A DNA stretch of 64,000 nt from Sphingobacterium chuzhouense (GTDB taxonomy: Bacteria; Bacteroidota; Bacteroidia; Sphingobacteriales; Sphingobacteriaceae). The DNA lies in contig NZ_JACNYL010000001.1 of assembly GCF_014692525.1 (NCBI RefSeq), positions 868,001 through 932,000 of the forward strand. Reading direction: 5' to 3'. A program made the translations under genes and the position numbers. This document shows positions 30,287 through 39,753 of the stretch, one piece after another (position 1 is the stretch's first letter; every line of letters begins with the position of its first letter). The notes beneath the pieces were generated by a model. The model was not told the DNA's origin, searched no databases, and saw only the letters and a program-made list of their open reading frames with translations.

Positions 30287-30754
30287 ATGACAGAAATATT
30301 TAAATTTATTATAGATAGCCGTAACGCTTTTATCCGCTTACTGGACGAACTTACTTTAGATGAACTCAATCAAATTCCAGCGGGTTTTAATAACAATATT
30401 ATCTGGAATTTCGGGCACATCGTCGTGAGTACACAAACGCTATGCTATGTACGGACAGGCATCACTTCCGATACATCTTTCGTCAAGTATATCGAAGCAT
30501 ATAAAAAAGGTTCAAAACCGGAATACTTCGTCTCGGCGGAAGAAGTCGCCGAACTTAAGCAGCTAGCTATTTCTACTATTCAAAAAATACAGGAAGATTA
30601 CCAGAAAGGAACATTCGAAAAAATCGCTCCTTTTGATACCTCCACCTTCGGTGTGCTCATAAACAGCATCGAAGAGGTTTTGGTCACCACGGTAGGCCAT
30701 GATAACACGCATTTCGGTTATGCTATAGCCCAGCGGAGAACAATTAAAAAATAA
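30287..30754 (+). CDS. DinB/YfiT-family putative metal-dependent hydrolase
   Basis: The 155-residue protein is a four-helix-bundle DinB-like protein. The metal-binding histidine triad can be placed at His44 ([10 protein letters not shown]) and at His138 and His142 ([12 protein letters not shown]). Family members include thiol transferases for bacillithiol or mycothiol and many uncharacterised proteins; the substrate here is unknown. It sits 15 bases after ilvN and 37 bases before ilvC, so it is co-transcribed with the valine/isoleucine genes although it has no known place in that pathway. Confidence 0.8.
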   Translation: MTEIFKFIIDSRNAFIRLLDELTLDELNQIPAGFNNNIIWNFGHIVVSTQTLCYVRTGITSDTSFVKYIEAYKKGSKPEYFVSAEEVAELKQLAISTIQKIQEDYQKGTFEKIAPFDTSTFGVLINSIEEVLVTTVGHDNTHFGYAIAQRRTIKK

Positions 30755-30791
30755 ATCAATCAAAAACAAACGTATTATAACAACAAAAACA

Positions 30792-32273
30792 ATGGCAAAT
30801 TATTTTAACACATTACCTCTTAGAGAACAATTAAACCAATTGGGACATGCTGAATTTATGGATTCAAATGAATTTTCGGATGGTGTTAGCGCTTTAAAAG
30901 GTAAAAAAATCGTCATCGTAGGATGTGGTGCTCAAGGCTTGAACCAAGGTTTAAACCTTAGAGACAGTGGATTGGACGTTTCCTATGCATTACGTAAGGA
31001 AGCTATTGAACAAAAAAGAGATTCTTGGAAAAATGCCACGGACAACAACTTCAACGTAGGAACTTACGAAGAATTGATTCCGTCAGCAGATTTAGTAATC
31101 AACCTCACACCTGATAAACAACATACATCGGTTATCAATGCTGTTCAGCCATTGATGAAACAAGGAGCTGCCCTATCCTATTCACACGGGTTTAACATTG
31201 TGGAAGAAGGTATGCAGATACGTAAAGACATTACAGTTCTCATGGTAGCGCCTAAATGTCCGGGTTCTGAAGTCCGTGCAGAATATTTAAGAGGATTCGG
31301 TGTTCCTACTTTAATTGCGGTACACCCGGAAAATGATCCAGAAGGCAAGGGATGGCCTTACGCAAAAGCATATTGTGTAGGTACAGGCGGACACCGTGCG
31401 GGTGTATTGAAGTCTTCGTTTGTCGCTGAAGTGAAATCCGACTTGATGGGTGAGCAAACCATCCTTTGTGGGTTATTGCAAACCGGCTCGATTCTATCTT
31501 TTGATAAAATGGTAGAAAAAGGTATTGACCCAGGCTACGCTTCGAAATTAGTACAATATGGCGTGGAAGTCATTACAGAAGCCTTGAAACATGGTGGCGT
31601 GAGCGGCATGATGGATCGCTTGTCCAACCAAGCAAAAATCAAAGCTTTCCAAGTATCGGAAGAATTGAAAGACATTATGCGTCCGTTATTCCAAAAACAC
31701 CAAGACGATATCATGTCGGGCGAATTTAGTAAAACGATGATGGAAGATTGGGCAAACGGAGATGCCAATCTATTAAAATGGAGAGCAGAAACAGGTGAAA
31801 CGGCTTTTGAAAAAACGCCTGCCGGTGATGTAAAAATCAACGAACAGGAATATTTTGACAATTATTTGTTAATGGTTGCTTTCGTCAGAGCAGGTGTAGA
31901 ATTAGCATTCGAAACCATGGTGGAAGCAGGTATTAAACCAGAATCTGCTTATTATGAATCGTTGCATGAAACACCTTTGATTGCCAACACCATTGCGCGT
32001 AAAAAATTATTCGAAATGAACCGTGTCATTTCAGACACAGCTGAATATGGTTGTTACTTATTCGATCAAGCATGTAAACCGCTATTGACTGATTTCATGA
32101 CAAAAGTAGACACTGATTTAGTTGGCAAAAACTTCAACGAAGGAAAAGACGGCTCCGTTGACAACGTTCAGCTGGTACAAGTTAACGAAATTTTACGCAG
32201 CCATCCTGTAGAAACCGTGGGTGTTAGATTACGTAAAGCAATGACAGCGATGAAGGCTATCAAAACTGTTTAA
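30792..32273 (+). CDS. ilvC: Ketol-acid reductoisomerase (long, class II form)
   Basis: The 493 residues match the long form with a duplicated C-terminal helical domain, as in E. coli (491). [18 protein letters not shown] opens the protein; the NADPH-binding [10 protein letters not shown] is at 44-53; the metal and substrate region includes [20 protein letters not shown] and the C-terminal [20 protein letters not shown]. It isomerises and reduces acetolactate or acetohydroxybutyrate to the dihydroxy acids used by IlvD. A strong hairpin without a T run follows in the gap to leuC. Confidence 0.97.
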   Translation: MANYFNTLPLREQLNQLGHAEFMDSNEFSDGVSALKGKKIVIVGCGAQGLNQGLNLRDSGLDVSYALRKEAIEQKRDSWKNATDNNFNVGTYEELIPSADLVINLTPDKQHTSVINAVQPLMKQGAALSYSHGFNIVEEGMQIRKDITVLMVAPKCPGSEVRAEYLRGFGVPTLIAVHPENDPEGKGWPYAKAYCVGTGGHRAGVLKSSFVAEVKSDLMGEQTILCGLLQTGSILSFDKMVEKGIDPGYASKLVQYGVEVITEALKHGGVSGMMDRLSNQAKIKAFQVSEELKDIMRPLFQKHQDDIMSGEFSKTMMEDWANGDANLLKWRAETGETAFEKTPAGDVKINEQEYFDNYLLMVAFVRAGVELAFETMVEAGIKPESAYYESLHETPLIANTIARKKLFEMNRVISDTAEYGCYLFDQACKPLLTDFMTKVDTDLVGKNFNEGKDGSVDNVQLVQVNEILRSHPVETVGVRLRKAMTAMKAIKTV

Positions 32274-32295
32274 GAGCGTTATAAGGTGATAATGG

Positions 32296-32340
32296 GTTAC
32301 AAGGTTACGGGAATAGCGGTCTATCTCGTAACTTTGTAAC
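32296..32340 (+). repeat. 14-bp inverted repeat (hairpin) between ilvC and leuC
   Basis: The left arm is GTTACAAGGTTACG (32296-32309) and the right arm CGTAACTTTGTAAC (32327-32340), pairing over 14 positions with one G-U, around a 17-base loop. No T run follows, so it is not a classic terminator. It could stabilise or mark processing of the long message, or be a copy of a dispersed intergenic repeat. Confidence 0.75.
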
Positions 32341-32361
32341 TATATTACAAAAAAGAGAGAA

Positions 32362-33777
32362 ATGGGAAAAACATTAGTAGAGAAGATTTGGGATGCGCAC
32401 GTTGTCAAGCGCCAAGAGGGCTTCCCAGATATTTTATATATAGATACGCATTTGATTCATGAGGTAACTTCGCCTCAAGCATTTGACGGATTGCGGAAAC
32501 GAGGAATACCCGTTTTTCGTCCGAATCAAACGGTAGCTACCGCGGATCACAACGTGCCTACACTCAATCAACATCTTCCAATCCAAGAAGAACTTTCACG
32601 TTACCAAGTGGATATGTTGACCAAAAATTGTAAGGAGTTTGGTATTGAGCTTTATGGCTTGGGACACCCCTATCAAGGTATCGTTCACGTTATCGGACCA
32701 GAGTTAGGTATTACCCAGCCGGGGAAAACAATGGTATGTGGAGATAGCCATACCTCTACACATGGTGCTTTCGGCGCTATTGCGTTTGGAATTGGAACTT
32801 CGCAGGTAGAGCAGGTATTTGCTACACAATGTTTATTGCAACAAAAGCCAAAAACGATGAAAATCGAAGTTAACGGTGAGTTGGCAAAAGGCGTTGGTGC
32901 GAAAGATATTGTTTTATATATCATCTCTAAAACAACCGCTGCGGGTGGAACGGGATATTTCGTAGAATTTGCCGGTTCAGCCATTCGTTCATTAAGTATG
33001 GAAGGCCGGATGACGGTCTGTAACATGAGTATAGAAATGGGTGCCCGTGGTGGACTCATCGCTCCAGATCAAACGACATTTGACTATGTTCATGGTCGGG
33101 AATTTGCCCCGAAAGGCGAAGAGTGGGATAAGGCCCTTGCTTATTGGCAGACATTGTATTCAGACGAAGATGCGCAATTCGATGCGGTATTGAAATTTGA
33201 TGCTGCTGACATTCAGCCTATGATTACCTATGGAACCAATCCGGGAATGGGAATCGGTATTTCGGAAGCCATTCCGGCAACTGTAGATCAACCTGAATCA
33301 GAACGCCCATCCTATAAAAAAGCATTGGATTATATGGGCTTCCGTGATAATGAAACATTATTAGGGCATCCTGTAGACTATGTTTTTATCGGTTCTTGTA
33401 CCAACTCCCGTATCGAGGATTTACGGGCTGTTGCTTCTTTTGTACAAGGCAAGAAAAAAGCAGAACATGTAGAGGTGTGGATTGTTCCGGGCTCTAAACA
33501 GGTAGAAGCGCAAGCTAAAGAAGAAGGTATAGACAAAATATTTGAGGAAGCGGGTTTTATGCTTCGCGAACCAGGTTGTTCGGCTTGCTTGGGTATGAAT
33601 GAGGATAAAATCCCGGCGGGAAAATATTGTGTTTCGACTTCTAACAGAAATTTCGAAGGTCGGCAGGGTCCGAATGCACGTACCATGCTTGCCAGTCCAC
33701 TTACCGCTGCTGCGGCTGCTGTCAGCGGAAAGATTGTGGACGTGAGGGAATTATTGGCGGAATATGATGTTGTTTAA
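32362..33777 (+). CDS. leuC: 3-isopropylmalate dehydratase, large subunit
   Basis: The 471-residue aconitase-family subunit holds the [4Fe-4S] cluster; its three ligands are Cys346 (GSCTNSR) and Cys406/Cys409 (PGCSACLG), one position from the E. coli numbering. [23 protein letters not shown] is also typical. With LeuD it isomerises 2-isopropylmalate to 3-isopropylmalate in leucine synthesis. The last 14 bases overlap the next gene, which separates it from leuD, whereas leuC and leuD are adjacent in most bacteria. Confidence 0.97.
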   Translation: MGKTLVEKIWDAHVVKRQEGFPDILYIDTHLIHEVTSPQAFDGLRKRGIPVFRPNQTVATADHNVPTLNQHLPIQEELSRYQVDMLTKNCKEFGIELYGLGHPYQGIVHVIGPELGITQPGKTMVCGDSHTSTHGAFGAIAFGIGTSQVEQVFATQCLLQQKPKTMKIEVNGELAKGVGAKDIVLYIISKTTAAGGTGYFVEFAGSAIRSLSMEGRMTVCNMSIEMGARGGLIAPDQTTFDYVHGREFAPKGEEWDKALAYWQTLYSDEDAQFDAVLKFDAADIQPMITYGTNPGMGIGISEAIPATVDQPESERPSYKKALDYMGFRDNETLLGHPVDYVFIGSCTNSRIEDLRAVASFVQGKKKAEHVEVWIVPGSKQVEAQAKEEGIDKIFEEAGFMLREPGCSACLGMNEDKIPAGKYCVSTSNRNFEGRQGPNARTMLASPLTAAAAAVSGKIVDVRELLAEYDVV

Positions 33778-34219
33778 ACCATCCAACCGCAAGCTTTTGG
33801 GAGATGTGGACAAAAAGGCTTTTCAAACGATGCTTCGTTTTGAAGAATACCTTGCACAAACTTCCATTTCTAAAATCCACGCCGAATTGATTAAAATCAG
33901 AGTGTCCCAAATTAATGGCTGCTCTTATTGTATCGATAAACACATTCAGGATGCTATACAATATGGTGAAGACCATAGACGTATACATCTTTTGTCGGTG
34001 TGGCATGAAGTTCCTTGCTTTTCTACAGAGGAGCGTGCAATCCTAGCGTTGTGTGATTGTATCACCCTTATCCATCAACAAGGTGTACCGGATGATGTAT
34101 ATGACCAAGCTTTGGAGATTTTAGGTCAACAGTATTTTACAGAGGTAATGATGGCTATCATCGCGATGAACGCCTGGAATAGAGTTGGAATAACAACCGG
34201 ACGTTTTCCTGAGATATAA
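33764..34219 (+). CDS. AhpD-like carboxymuconolactone decarboxylase-family protein
   Basis: The 151-residue helical protein carries the redox motif [10 protein letters not shown] with Cys53, Cys56 and His60, as in AhpD-type alkylhydroperoxidases. The rest fits the carboxymuconolactone decarboxylase fold ([40 protein letters not shown]). It may reduce peroxides with a thiol partner; no substrate can be named. Start codon ATG 33764 lies inside the leuC end, so it is translationally coupled to leuC. A link to protecting the oxygen-sensitive LeuCD and IlvD clusters is possible but only inferred. Confidence 0.82.
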   Translation: MMLFKPSNRKLLGDVDKKAFQTMLRFEEYLAQTSISKIHAELIKIRVSQINGCSYCIDKHIQDAIQYGEDHRRIHLLSVWHEVPCFSTEERAILALCDCITLIHQQGVPDDVYDQALEILGQQYFTEVMMAIIAMNAWNRVGITTGRFPEI

Positions 34220-34399
34220 CTTTGAAATCTGATAGCTTCATCACCTTAAAGAACATTTATTAAGATGAAACCTGCATAAATTGCCCTATACAGAAGACAA
34301 TGAATAATTTATGCAAGCTTCATTGTCATTAAAAAACAAACCGAGTGTAATGAGCTCATCTATACAATCGAGATTTAACACTCATAGATAATTATTCGA
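34220..34399 (+). promoter_or_regulatory. Structured leader of leuD with competing hairpins
   Basis: This 180-base gap inside the operon holds two overlapping inverted repeats. Stem A pairs TGCATAAATT (34273-34282) with AATTTATGCA (34306-34315). Stem B pairs GACAATGAA (34296-34304) with TTCATTGTC (34319-34327). Each strand of one stem lies in the loop of the other, so they compete. A third, weaker pairing (GAGTGT with ACACTC) and the palindrome ATGAGCTCAT follow before leuD. The arrangement suggests a conformational switch or a processing site. Confidence 0.55.
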
Positions 34400-35002
34400 A
34401 TGAAAAAATTTGAAAAATTAACATCAAGGATAGTACCCTTACCGATTGAAAATATCGACACCGACCAAATTATCCCTGCGCGCTTTTTAAAAGCAACCAC
34501 AAGAGAGGGTTTTGGCGACAATTTGTTTCGCGACTGGCGTTACGATAGTGACGGACAACCGAAAGCAGACTTTGTGATGAACAACCCTAACTACAGCGGC
34601 AAAATGTTAGTAGCTGGTAAAAACTTTGGTTGTGGTTCTTCCCGCGAACATGCGGCATGGGCTATCCAAGATTATGGCTTTGACGTCGTCATCAGTTCAT
34701 TCTTTGCTGATATTTTCAAAGGCAATGCGTTAAACAATGGTGTATTGCCTATTACAGTGTCCGATAGTTTCTTAGAGAAAATATTTGACGTCGTTTTTGC
34801 AGATCCAAATACCAACCTAACCGTTGATTTGGAGGCACAAACAGTAACGATCAACGCTACGGGAGACAGTTTTGAGTTTGAAATCAACCCGTATAAAAAA
34901 TCTTGTTTAATCAATGGCTATGATGATATCGACTACATCTTGAGCCACAAAGTAGACATCGAAAAATTTGAACAAACAAGACATTTTTCATATTATCAAT
35001 AA
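34400..35002 (+). CDS. leuD: 3-isopropylmalate dehydratase, small subunit
   Basis: The 200-residue swivel-domain subunit has the family motifs [19 protein letters not shown] near the N-terminus and [20 protein letters not shown] around residues 73-92. It combines with LeuC to form the active dehydratase. It is set apart from leuC by the AhpD-like gene and a structured 180-base gap, so its expression may be tuned separately. It ends 10 bases before the next gene. Confidence 0.97.
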   Translation: MKKFEKLTSRIVPLPIENIDTDQIIPARFLKATTREGFGDNLFRDWRYDSDGQPKADFVMNNPNYSGKMLVAGKNFGCGSSREHAAWAIQDYGFDVVISSFFADIFKGNALNNGVLPITVSDSFLEKIFDVVFADPNTNLTVDLEAQTVTINATGDSFEFEINPYKKSCLINGYDDIDYILSHKVDIEKFEQTRHFSYYQ

Positions 35003-35012
35003 AATCGTTAAC

Positions 35013-35585
35013 ATGAAGAATCAAAGGATCACATTACTATTTTTTATTGCTCTGTCATTAATATGCCGGATAGGGTTTGCACAAACGAATTCTCTGGAGC
35101 AATTGCAAAGTGAAATTACAAGTCTCAAGAGGCAACTAGCCGATGAAAAGGAAAAGGTAGCTTATTTCAAAGATGCACTCGATCTGCGTAATAGTGAGCT
35201 TGAAATCACACAAGATAGCGTAACGATAAAACTGACCGAAGTCAAGGGTAATTCTTCGGAAAAAACAATTTCGATTAAAGGGTTAGTCATCTATCACGGT
35301 GATACTGAAAAAAGGTTTCAATTTTATCATGAGCAGCAATTTGTTGATCCTAACGGCAACATCATTGATCAGCAATTTAATATAGTAAGAGCAAATGATC
35401 CTACAAAGCGTCTAATGGCCATAGAAGATTTAGAAAAAGATATTCCGTATGCATTTCTAATGAAATTTGAAAATTGTTCAGAAAAAATTCCAACCATTAG
35501 TTTATTACGGATTGAGGCTTTCAGCAATCCTTTAAAATCACGCTTAAACTATAAATTTAAAGGCGTAGACGTTGCTTGGGATTAA
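35013..35585 (+). CDS. Exported protein with N-terminal coiled coil, function unknown
   Basis: The protein has 190 residues from ATG 35013. A longer frame from 34968 overlaps leuD and hides the signal peptide, so the later start is preferred. The signal peptide ends GFAQ near residue 24; a short coiled coil follows (LEQLQSEITSLKRQLADEKE), then a compact beta-rich domain (VTIKLTEVKG, ISIKGLVIYHGDTEKRFQFY) ending FKGVDVAWD. I do not recognise the domain. It is probably periplasmic. It lies between leuD and a ModF-like ATPase in the leucine array with no evident pathway role. Confidence 0.65.
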   Translation: MKNQRITLLFFIALSLICRIGFAQTNSLEQLQSEITSLKRQLADEKEKVAYFKDALDLRNSELEITQDSVTIKLTEVKGNSSEKTISIKGLVIYHGDTEKRFQFYHEQQFVDPNGNIIDQQFNIVRANDPTKRLMAIEDLEKDIPYAFLMKFENCSEKIPTISLLRIEAFSNPLKSRLNYKFKGVDVAWD

Positions 35586-35609
35586 GCATAAAACATAATA
35601 TTTCAACTT

Positions 35610-37061
35610 TTGAATCTTAACGTTTTAAATATCGAAAACCTGACAGTCCAATACAGTAATAAAGCTGTATTAGATAATTTTTCGTGGGCAATTATACAAG
35701 GCGAAAATTGGGTTATTGGTGGAAAAAGCGGAACAGGGAAAACTTCTTTAGCCAAAGCTATCGTAGGAGAGGAGAAAGCTACGGGAGAGATTACCTTTCA
35801 TTTTGATGAACATAGCGCATGTCCGCCGCGTGCTTATTATGTCTCCAACTGGTATCAGTTTACAAACTTGGAGGGAGACCGCAACTTTTATTATCAACAA
35901 CGCTATAATAAATTTCAGAAAAACGATACGCTTACTGTCTACGCCGACCTTTTACATTTCGGTCGGAAGAACAACCTTCGCTATGCAGATGCCGAGCCAA
36001 TTTTGTATGCACTGGGTTTCGAAAACTGTAAGGATACACAGCTAATCGAGCTATCTAGTGGCGAGCATAAAAAACTGCAATTGGTACAGGCTCTTTGGCT
36101 TAATCCACAGCTTTTAATCATTGACGAACCCTTTACAGGACTAGACAAACAATCGAGAGCCAATCTTTTGGATATTTTCAATGAAGTTACCCGTAAGGGG
36201 ACAACATTAATTTTAATCACAAATGATACACAACTCCCTTCTTGCATCAATCGTTTTGCTGAAATCAAAGACGGTCAGCTCCATGTGGTAGAACAGGCAA
36301 ACGATTTTTCAAAAGATGCTATCCGCGAAAAGAAACCTCTCCCCTATTTCTTACAAAAGGAGCCGGAAAGCACGAGTCAAACCATGGTTGAGCTGAAAAA
36401 TGTTTCTGTTCGCTACGGAGATAAAGTCGTATTAAAAAATATAAACTGGAGGGTAAAAGCAGGTGAAAAATGGTTGTTACAAGGACCAAATGGCTCTGGT
36501 AAATCCACTTTGTTGAGCTTATTAAATGGAGATCATCCCCAAGCTTATGCTGCAGATATATGGTTATTCGGAGCCAAACGCGGTTCAGGTGAAAGTATTT
36601 GGGATATTAAGGAAAAAGTGGGTATCATCTCACCGGAGATGCACTGGTATTTTGATCGGAATGCCACCGTATGGCATACGGTGGCATCGGGTTTTTACGA
36701 TAGCATCGGTTGGTTTATGGACGTAAAGTACGAAGAAAAAAAACGTATGGAGCAGCTATTAGATTTCTTTGATTTATTGCCCTATAAAAACCAATTGCTT
36801 CATACGCTTCCGTTAGGAAAACAGCGCTTGGCTCTTTTGGCAAGAACCATCATCAAAAATCCGCCACTGCTGATACTGGATGAGCCTTGTCAAGGACTGG
36901 ATATCGCACAAACCACACATTTCAACGCCGTGGTAGACGAGCTGTGTGCGCATGGCAATACACTAATTTACGTCGGTCATTATGAATCACAATTACCGTC
37001 TTGCATAGAACATAAACTTATTTTGGAAAAAGGTGAGGTGGTAGAGGAAGTAACGATATAA
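35610..37061 (+). CDS. ModF-like protein with two ABC ATPase domains, no permease nearby
   Basis: The 483 residues form two fused ABC ATPase domains. The first has GGKSGTGKT (37-45), LSSGEHKKLQLV and LLIIDEPFTGLD; the second has GPNGSGKST, a degenerate signature LPLGKQRLALLAR and LLILDEPCQGLD. The stretch LNGDHPQAYAADIWLFG is close to the equivalent part of E. coli ModF, a double ATPase of unclear role next to molybdate genes. The start is TTG 35610; no ATG lies nearby before the first domain. No membrane component is adjacent, so transport is not implied. It sits between an exported protein and leuB, 14 bases before leuB. Confidence 0.82.
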   Translation: MNLNVLNIENLTVQYSNKAVLDNFSWAIIQGENWVIGGKSGTGKTSLAKAIVGEEKATGEITFHFDEHSACPPRAYYVSNWYQFTNLEGDRNFYYQQRYNKFQKNDTLTVYADLLHFGRKNNLRYADAEPILYALGFENCKDTQLIELSSGEHKKLQLVQALWLNPQLLIIDEPFTGLDKQSRANLLDIFNEVTRKGTTLILITNDTQLPSCINRFAEIKDGQLHVVEQANDFSKDAIREKKPLPYFLQKEPESTSQTMVELKNVSVRYGDKVVLKNINWRVKAGEKWLLQGPNGSGKSTLLSLLNGDHPQAYAADIWLFGAKRGSGESIWDIKEKVGIISPEMHWYFDRNATVWHTVASGFYDSIGWFMDVKYEEKKRMEQLLDFFDLLPYKNQLLHTLPLGKQRLALLARTIIKNPPLLILDEPCQGLDIAQTTHFNAVVDELCAHGNTLIYVGHYESQLPSCIEHKLILEKGEVVEEVTI

Positions 37062-37075
37062 ATAATTATATACAC

Positions 37076-38149
37076 ATGAACAAAAATATTTTAATCATCC
37101 CCGGAGATGGTATTGGACAAGAAGTAACGACATGGGGAAAACAAGTATTAGAAACAGTAGCAGCAAAATATGGTCATGAGTTTAGCTTCGATGAAGCCAT
37201 TATGGGGCATACGGCTATTGAAGCAACAGGTAATCCGCTACCCGATGAAACGCTAGAAAAAGCGAAAACATCAGACGCGATCCTATTCGGTGCTATCGGA
37301 CATGCGAAATACGATAATGATCCATCGGCGAAAGTAAGACCCGAACAGGGTTTATTAAAAATACGTAAAGAGCTAGGTTTGTACGCGAACCTGCGCCCTA
37401 TATTGTTATTTGACGAGTTGTTAGAAGCTTCCAGTCTAAAGCCGGAAGTCTTACGCGGAACAGATATTTTATTTTTCCGCGAGTTGACTGGAGATGTATA
37501 TTTTGGAGAAAAAATACGCAGTGAAGACAATACTTTTGCTTCGGATTTAATGAATTACCACCGTTATGAAGTAGAACGCATTGCACGTAAAGCTTATGAT
37601 GCGGCTCGTACACGTAATAAAAAGCTGTGCTCCGTTGATAAAGCAAACGTATTGGAGACGTCCCGCTTATGGCGAGATGTTGTGCAAGAAATAGCACGCG
37701 AATATCCGGATGTTGAAACGGAACACATGTTTATCGACAACGCCGCTATGCAATTAGTGAAGAATCCTAAAAAATTCGATGTCGTATTGACGGCCAACCT
37801 GTTCGGAGATATCCTGACAGACGAGGCTTCTCAAATTGCAGGTTCTATGGGTATGTTAGCGTCGGCATCTATTGGTGATGGAACAGGATTTTTCGAACCG
37901 ATTCACGGATCCGCACATGATATTGCGGGGCAAAACAAGGCAAATCCATTAGCATCTATTCTATCCGCCGCATTAATGCTCGATATTGCATTCGGCTTAC
38001 AAGAAGAAGCCAAAGCGGTAACCCAAGCTGTTGCGGACACCCTAAAAGCAGGTTGGCGGACAGGTGATATCGCCAATGCAGAAACACCTGCTACGCAGAT
38101 ATTAGGCACAAACGAGATGGGCGCCAAAGTATTGGAATATTTGAGATAA
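37076..38149 (+). CDS. leuB: 3-isopropylmalate dehydrogenase
   Basis: The 357-residue enzyme oxidises and decarboxylates 3-isopropylmalate to 2-oxoisocaproate with NAD. Typical motifs are IIPGDGIGQEVT at the N-terminus, AILFGAIGHAKYD, ELTGDVYFGE, the metal-binding region NLFGDILTDEASQIAGSMGMLASASIG and FEPIHGSAHDIAGQNKANP. The gene is 14 bases after the ModF-like ATPase and 75 bases before leuA; that gap holds a short palindrome. Confidence 0.97.
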   Translation: MNKNILIIPGDGIGQEVTTWGKQVLETVAAKYGHEFSFDEAIMGHTAIEATGNPLPDETLEKAKTSDAILFGAIGHAKYDNDPSAKVRPEQGLLKIRKELGLYANLRPILLFDELLEASSLKPEVLRGTDILFFRELTGDVYFGEKIRSEDNTFASDLMNYHRYEVERIARKAYDAARTRNKKLCSVDKANVLETSRLWRDVVQEIAREYPDVETEHMFIDNAAMQLVKNPKKFDVVLTANLFGDILTDEASQIAGSMGMLASASIGDGTGFFEPIHGSAHDIAGQNKANPLASILSAALMLDIAFGLQEEAKAVTQAVADTLKAGWRTGDIANAETPATQILGTNEMGAKVLEYLR

Positions 38150-38182
38150 GGAAAAAGATTTTTTAATTTTAGGTTTTTAACC

Positions 38183-38202
38183 GATCCGCCAGTTGGCGAA
38201 TC
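38183..38202. repeat. REP-like imperfect palindrome between leuB and leuA
   Basis: A 20-base imperfect palindrome is centred on GCCAGTTGGC (38188-38197), with GAT/ATC outer arms and one mismatch. It is GC-richer than its surroundings. It resembles small dispersed intergenic palindromes; whether it recurs in the genome cannot be seen here. Confidence 0.5.
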
Positions 38203-38224
38203 ATCTTTAGATAAATTTAAGACT

Positions 38225-39379
38225 ATGTTACACGATCCTAATCATTTATATATTTTCGATACGACCTTACGCGATGGTGAACAGGTTCCTGGCTGTCAGT
38301 TAACGACTTCAGAAAAAATAGATATTGCCAAAGATTTAGAGCTTTTAGGTGTTGACATCATCGAAGCCGGATTTCCCGTATCGAGTCCAGGGGATTTCCA
38401 ATCGGTTGTCGAATTATCGAAAGCGGTGGACAATGTTATCATTTGTGCACTTACGCGTGCAAACAAAAACGACATTGATGTTGCCGCTGATGCGTTGAAG
38501 TATGCCAAACGTCCACGTATCCACACCGGAATCGGCTCGTCGGATATGCATATTCAATACAAATTCAATTCTACACGTGAGGAAATCCTGGAACGTGCGG
38601 TTGCTGCAGTAAAACATGCCAAATCTTATGTAGAAGATGTTGAATTTTATGCAGAAGACGCTGGCCGGGCAGATTTAGCCTATTTAGCCAAAATGGTAGA
38701 AGCTGTCATTGCGGCAGGAGCTACCGTTGTCAACATCCCCGATACCAACGGCTATTGCTTACCAGATCAATACGGTGCAAAAATCAAATACTTAAAAGAA
38801 AATGTAAAAAACATCGATGAAGCTATCATCTCTGCACATTGCCATAATGATTTAGGATTAGCCACAGCCAATTCCATTGCCGCTGTTCAAAACGGAGCTC
38901 GTCAAGTCGAGTGTACTATCAATGGTATTGGTGAACGTGCAGGAAATACCTCGCTGGAAGAAGTTGCGATGATTATGCAAGTACATGCAAGTCAATTTCC
39001 AGGCCTAACCTCCAACCTCAACAGCAAGATGTTCACGCACATTTCCCGTAAGGTAAGTTCCATGATGCGCATGCCTGTGCAACCAAACAAGGCTATTGTT
39101 GGGAAAAATGCCTTTGCACACAGTTCTGGAATCCATCAGGATGGTTTCTTAAAGCATCGTGAAAATTACGAGATTATCCGTCCGGAAGATGTAGGCTTAG
39201 TAGAAGCCGATATTATCCTGACTGCTCGTTCTGGCCGGCATGCATTGAAACACCATTTGGAGCGTTTGGGTTATCAGTTGGACAAAGATAACCTTGCTGT
39301 AATTTATGAGAAGTTCCTTATCATGGCAGATGCAAAAAAAGACATCAACGACGAGGATCTGCATACCTTGTTAAAATAA
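38225..39379 (+). CDS. leuA: 2-isopropylmalate synthase
   Basis: The 384 residues correspond to the catalytic TIM barrel plus part of the linker. The substrate motif is [17 protein letters not shown], the metal-binding HxH is in [15 protein letters not shown], and [15 protein letters not shown] follows. It condenses acetyl-CoA with 2-oxoisovalerate, the first committed step to leucine. At this length the C-terminal regulatory domain that binds leucine in ~520-residue enzymes is missing or very short, so feedback inhibition may be weak or work differently. YraN follows after 3 bases. Confidence 0.95.
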   Translation: MLHDPNHLYIFDTTLRDGEQVPGCQLTTSEKIDIAKDLELLGVDIIEAGFPVSSPGDFQSVVELSKAVDNVIICALTRANKNDIDVAADALKYAKRPRIHTGIGSSDMHIQYKFNSTREEILERAVAAVKHAKSYVEDVEFYAEDAGRADLAYLAKMVEAVIAAGATVVNIPDTNGYCLPDQYGAKIKYLKENVKNIDEAIISAHCHNDLGLATANSIAAVQNGARQVECTINGIGERAGNTSLEEVAMIMQVHASQFPGLTSNLNSKMFTHISRKVSSMMRMPVQPNKAIVGKNAFAHSSGIHQDGFLKHRENYEIIRPEDVGLVEADIILTARSGRHALKHHLERLGYQLDKDNLAVIYEKFLIMADAKKDINDEDLHTLLK

Positions 39380-39382
39380 AAC

Positions 39383-39748
39383 ATGGCCAAACATTTAGAA
39401 TTTGGAAAGCAGGGGGAATGGGAAGCACAAGAATTTCTACGTACTCAAGGCTACCAAATTCTACAATTAAATTGGCGATATAAATGGTGGGAAATAGACA
39501 TCATTGCTAAAGAGGGTGATATACTGGCTTTTGTAGAAGTAAAAAGTCGCAGTTCAACCGCATATGGTGAGCCGTTTCAGTTTGTTGATTTAAAAAAGCA
39601 GAAAAGCCTCATCAAAGCCGCAGGTGTTTTTTTAAAACGAATCAACCATCAGGGCGATATCAGATTTGATATTGTTTCTATTTATAGCCGTAACGGCAAA
39701 AAAGATATTTCACTCGTTAAAGACGCTTTTTGGGGCAGTTATTCTTAA
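39383..39748 (+). CDS. yraN: YraN-family (UPF0102) nuclease-like protein
   Basis: The 121 residues match the small YraN/UPF0102 family, which has a restriction-endonuclease-like fold. The putative metal-site pattern is visible as WWEIDIIAKEGDILAFVEVK: an Asp in EIDII and the ExK of VEVKSR. The N-terminal HLEFGKQGEWEAQEFLRTQG is also typical. The biological role is poorly known. Placement 3 bases after leuA and 5 bases before ilvA puts it inside the amino-acid operon. Confidence 0.9.
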   Translation: MAKHLEFGKQGEWEAQEFLRTQGYQILQLNWRYKWWEIDIIAKEGDILAFVEVKSRSSTAYGEPFQFVDLKKQKSLIKAAGVFLKRINHQGDIRFDIVSIYSRNGKKDISLVKDAFWGSYS

Positions 39749-39753
39749 ACACT

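Noticed and set aside
34273..34327. Classic H-type pseudoknot before leuD
   Set aside because: The link crossing the 10-bp stem would be only 3 bases, so both full stems cannot form together; alternative folds are more likely.
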